From Clostridiales bacterium (GTDB lineage: Bacteria > Bacillota > Clostridia > Christensenellales > Aristaeellaceae), in contig SVGN01000002.1 in assembly GCA_015056315.1 (NCBI GenBank), positions 62,001-126,000 on the forward strand: a stretch of 64,000 nt of DNA, given 5' to 3'. Made by a program: the position numbers and the translations under genes. The notes under the pieces are model-generated. The model was not told the origin of the DNA, searched no databases, and saw only the letters and a list, made by a program, of their open reading frames with translations. Below, piece by piece: positions 61,632 to 64,000 of the stretch (its first letter is position 1; every line of letters begins with the position of its first letter).

Positions 61632-63980
61632 TCAGATCAGCTTCAGTACGTCAATTGCCTTCATACCCTTTTTGCCAGCAGGCAAATCAATGTTTTCCAT
61701 GATACCCTTGTTAAAATCCACCTGGATGTATTCGCTGTAGTCGTTCGCAAGTCCTTGCAGAATCGGCTTTAATGTGTCAGCTTCAACGCCGAAGATCAGG
61801 CGCGGACTCATAGCTTCTCGCTCCTCGCTGTCGTCCAGCAGATCACTGAGCGTGAAGCTGTACAGACCCTCCATGTGTTCAGCGAAGAGGTAGAGCGTGT
61901 AGAGGATAACGAGGGGATCAGCTTCATACCATCTTCCACGTGATATACTGGTTATTGTTTTTCCTTTTGTTTCACAATCGCCCTGCAGTAATAACCAGCC
62001 AATGGGAGACAATCTCAATGTCTCCTTTAGCGAACTGAGTGCATTTTTCTTGACAGTGGGAGAGTATTCATCTCCAAGCAGTATCGGCAAATCCTCTGCT
62101 GAGTATGTGCTGTCAGGCTCAATCTTCTTAACATACCAAGTAACAATTGGAGATTCGTAGCAAAGGTTGGCAAATAACACACCCCAGGTAACAGGAGAAT
62201 CGCTCCCCAACTCAAGCAGTTTTTCTCCTAATGGTGTAATTGCATTGTTGTCAGTGATTCCTGCTTCTTTAAGCCAGGTTTTAAAACCGATAATCATGTA
62301 CTTGCCCATTCGGTCATTTGCCCAGAAATCGTCAAGCAATTCAAAGTATAGTTCAAGCCATTCTTGTCTGAACCCAAAATTCTGATATCTACTAATGTTT
62401 TTTGCGCTCATGTTGCTTCCGCCTCCTGTTATTCCAAGTGATCTTGCAGCAATACAACCCTTTGGAGAATCTAAACACGCTTCACAGTGCCTGCAGTTCG
62501 TGAAGACGATATCGTCTTTCGTAATGGTTAAGGCATTGAAAGAACACTCTGCTGCACATTCTTTGCAATTGACACAGTACGCTGCTTTACTAAGAGCGTT
62601 TTTAAACAAATACATAAACCGCACTGATGATGGCGATCTTATCAGCGCAGGCATGGTCAATACTGTGGCTTTTCCTTCAGTGTGCACAGTAAACTCAACG
62701 TTGATGTCTTTATATCTTATCGAATACTTATCATCAGATACCTGAACGAGCGGTCCAATGGCATGCATCCATTTATCCCACTTATAATTACTTTCAACGA
62801 TGACAAGCTTTACAACCTCGCTCGTCTTGATTTCGGTAATCTTGTTATTACCGATGATAAGCTCTTTCCCACCTATGCGTGATTTCCAACCACCAGTTTG
62901 TAGGTACTTCTTTTTTTCCTCCTCATTGGGAAAATGCTTTGTAATGCTATTGCTGACGATGCTCAATAGCGGCTCAACTTCTGATGGCACAATGTGATTT
63001 AGCAAGCATTCATACCATTCGGATGCCATGGGGCATAACTTACAGCCAACGCGGTAAGAACCATATCTATACAGATCGTTTAGCAGCAAATCATTTTGGA
63101 GGATATACAAGAACAGTTCACAAGTACCCCATTCCAGGATAGGGCTACAATTGTACTGAACAGCATGCTTGTTACCGTCAGAGACCATGGAATAAGTTGC
63201 TCTTGCATCGCTTTCTTCTGCACGAACTCCATCAAACACCATAACCTTAAACGGTTTGTTGCTATTCGGATATTTTGCTTTGTAGATTTCCTTCAGTTTT
63301 GCAATAGAGGGAGCTGTCTTATGTACGCTGCAACACCAACGCAGTTTTCGCGCTGGAAATCCTATCTTGTTCCACGATTCCACAGCATCAAAATCTGCTT
63401 TGGCTGTATACCATTCAAGAGAAGACCAACGTTTCTTTGCTTTCTGAACAGCTTCATAGGTGGTGGATACTTCCATAGTTGTATCACCAAATATAACCAC
63501 AAAGCTATCATGTGGAAGCGCACGCTGAACGATATCTAACATTACGATTGAGTCTTTTCCACCGCTATAAGCGACATAGAACATGCTTACCTTTTTGCTG
63601 TACTCTAAATATGTATTATATACAGTTTTCAAAGTCCGTTGAATTAAACCATTCATGATGCTTTCATTCTTCTTTAGCATCAATGGTACATCAACAGGTT
63701 CGAGAACCAAGTTGGGTTTAACATTGCGCAGTTCAGGTTTTTCAAATAAGCCGCCACCGACTGCTTCTCCTACAAGTTCTCCTTTATAGAAATATCTGCG
63801 TGTTTCAGCCCATAACAGAGGCAATTGACTATCTGGGAATTGCCAGTTGTACTTCTTGTCAAAACCAAGAAAGCGAAGCTCTTCAAAGTAAACTGGTCGA
63901 ACTTCCTTGGCAACGCCCAAGATTTTTGATGGCAACAATAAATAGCCGCCAGTCTCAGAATCCCACTCGTAATTGTACAT
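61632..63980 (-). CDS. brxP: BREX type 4 PAPS-reductase-fold protein BrxP with a ferredoxin domain
   Basis: BrxP is the marker of type 4 BREX, which lacks the PglX methyltransferase of other types. The 782-residue chain has an ATP-pyrophosphatase/PAPS-reductase domain with SGGKDS at 139-144 and a related FGDTTMEV strand. Cysteine pairs C216/C217 and C313/C316 follow in CKLCPMASEWYEC, as in DndC-like proteins. A dicluster ferredoxin module has C469-x2-C472-x2-C475-x3-C479 and C496-x2-C499-x2-C502-x6-C509. A helical domain of about 260 residues completes it. The fold activates DNA or sulfur with ATP in DndC. The ATG at 63980 has AAAGG upstream and is the first gene seen; the promoter lies outside the window. 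Confidence 0.9.
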   Translation of the reverse strand: MYNYEWDSETGGYLLLPSKILGVAKEVRPVYFEELRFLGFDKKYNWQFPDSQLPLLWAETRRYFYKGELVGEAVGGGLFEKPELRNVKPNLVLEPVDVPLMLKKNESIMNGLIQRTLKTVYNTYLEYSKKVSMFYVAYSGGKDSIVMLDIVQRALPHDSFVVIFGDTTMEVSTTYEAVQKAKKRWSSLEWYTAKADFDAVESWNKIGFPARKLRWCCSVHKTAPSIAKLKEIYKAKYPNSNKPFKVMVFDGVRAEESDARATYSMVSDGNKHAVQYNCSPILEWGTCELFLYILQNDLLLNDLYRYGSYRVGCKLCPMASEWYECLLNHIVPSEVEPLLSIVSNSITKHFPNEEEKKKYLQTGGWKSRIGGKELIIGNNKITEIKTSEVVKLVIVESNYKWDKWMHAIGPLVQVSDDKYSIRYKDINVEFTVHTEGKATVLTMPALIRSPSSVRFMYLFKNALSKAAYCVNCKECAAECSFNALTITKDDIVFTNCRHCEACLDSPKGCIAARSLGITGGGSNMSAKNISRYQNFGFRQEWLELYFELLDDFWANDRMGKYMIIGFKTWLKEAGITDNNAITPLGEKLLELGSDSPVTWGVLFANLCYESPIVTWYVKKIEPDSTYSAEDLPILLGDEYSPTVKKNALSSLKETLRLSPIGWLLLQGDCETKGKTITSISRGRWYEADPLVILYTLYLFAEHMEGLYSFTLSDLLDDSEEREAMSPRLIFGVEADTLKPILQGLANDYSEYIQVDFNKGIMENIDLPAGKKGMKAIDVLKLI

Positions 63981-64000
63981 TTCAATTGCCTACCTTTATT

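Noticed and set aside
50564..64000. Prophage or integrative element
   Set aside because: No integrase, capsid, tail, relaxase or att repeats were seen; the content is a defence island.

Overview
The window is consistent with a chromosomal segment from a high-GC, gut-type Firmicute (Clostridia, Oscillospiraceae-like). The evidence is the dgt–dnaG–rpoD–trmK–nif3–zinc-ribbon order, a T-box in front of proS, rubrerythrin/rubredoxin genes, strong AGGAGG ribosome sites with frequent TTG/GTG starts, and corrinoid methyl-transfer genes. No genus is claimed. Most of the sequence is GC-rich housekeeping DNA. Three stretches are visibly AT-richer and look acquired: about 28.5-29.6 kb, 36.7-38.3 kb and 50.6-64 kb.

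Layout. 0-5.4 kb: a leftward group, nadD-yqeK fusion, rsfS and a GNAT acetyltransferase, a rightward membrane protein, then leftward dnaX and rsmA. 5.6-11.9 kb: rightward replication/transcription core (dgt, dnaG, rpoD, trmK, nif3-like, zinc-ribbon), closed by a terminator. 11.9-16.2 kb: pyrimidine-nucleoside phosphorylase, two membrane proteins (the first DUF5058-like) and an M20 peptidase. 16.2-20 kb: leftward MATE transporter, a truncated ORF and a secreted GH43. 20.1-24.9 kb: corrinoid methyl-transfer cluster (RACE-type activator, a truncated URO-D fragment, a URO-D methyltransferase, a corrinoid protein, and a divergent URO-D homologue). 25-27.5 kb: GH2 beta-mannosidase. 27.8-35 kb: hpf, an AT-rich membrane protein, a P-loop protein, addB and mnmE. 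35.3-36.6 kb: a secreted tandem-barnase protein with a barstar. 38.4-42.6 kb: DIP1984-like protein, SDR, esterase, P-loop kinase-like protein and a YczE-like membrane protein. 42.8-44.6 kb: an SdpR/SdpI-like operon with a CPBP protease. 44.7-50.5 kb: T-box/proS, rubredoxin, reverse rubrerythrin, YcxB-like protein, hisS and a small conserved protein.

50.56-64 kb is an AT-rich leftward defence island. It runs brxP (PAPS-reductase fold plus two 4Fe-4S motifs), brxC, pglZ, brxL, a 66-residue cysteine-rich protein, a cysteine desulfurase, a frameshifted nuclease-like gene and a PH-SHOCT protein. The first four match the known type 4 BREX gene set. The desulfurase and the cysteine-rich protein make a sulfur-based DNA modification (Dnd-like) a testable idea for how this locus marks self DNA.

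Two other items stand out. A family of about 130-bp, two-hairpin interspersed repeats occurs in four copies, three of them beside AT-rich islets. In the barnase protein the first domain keeps every catalytic residue and the second has lost three of five.
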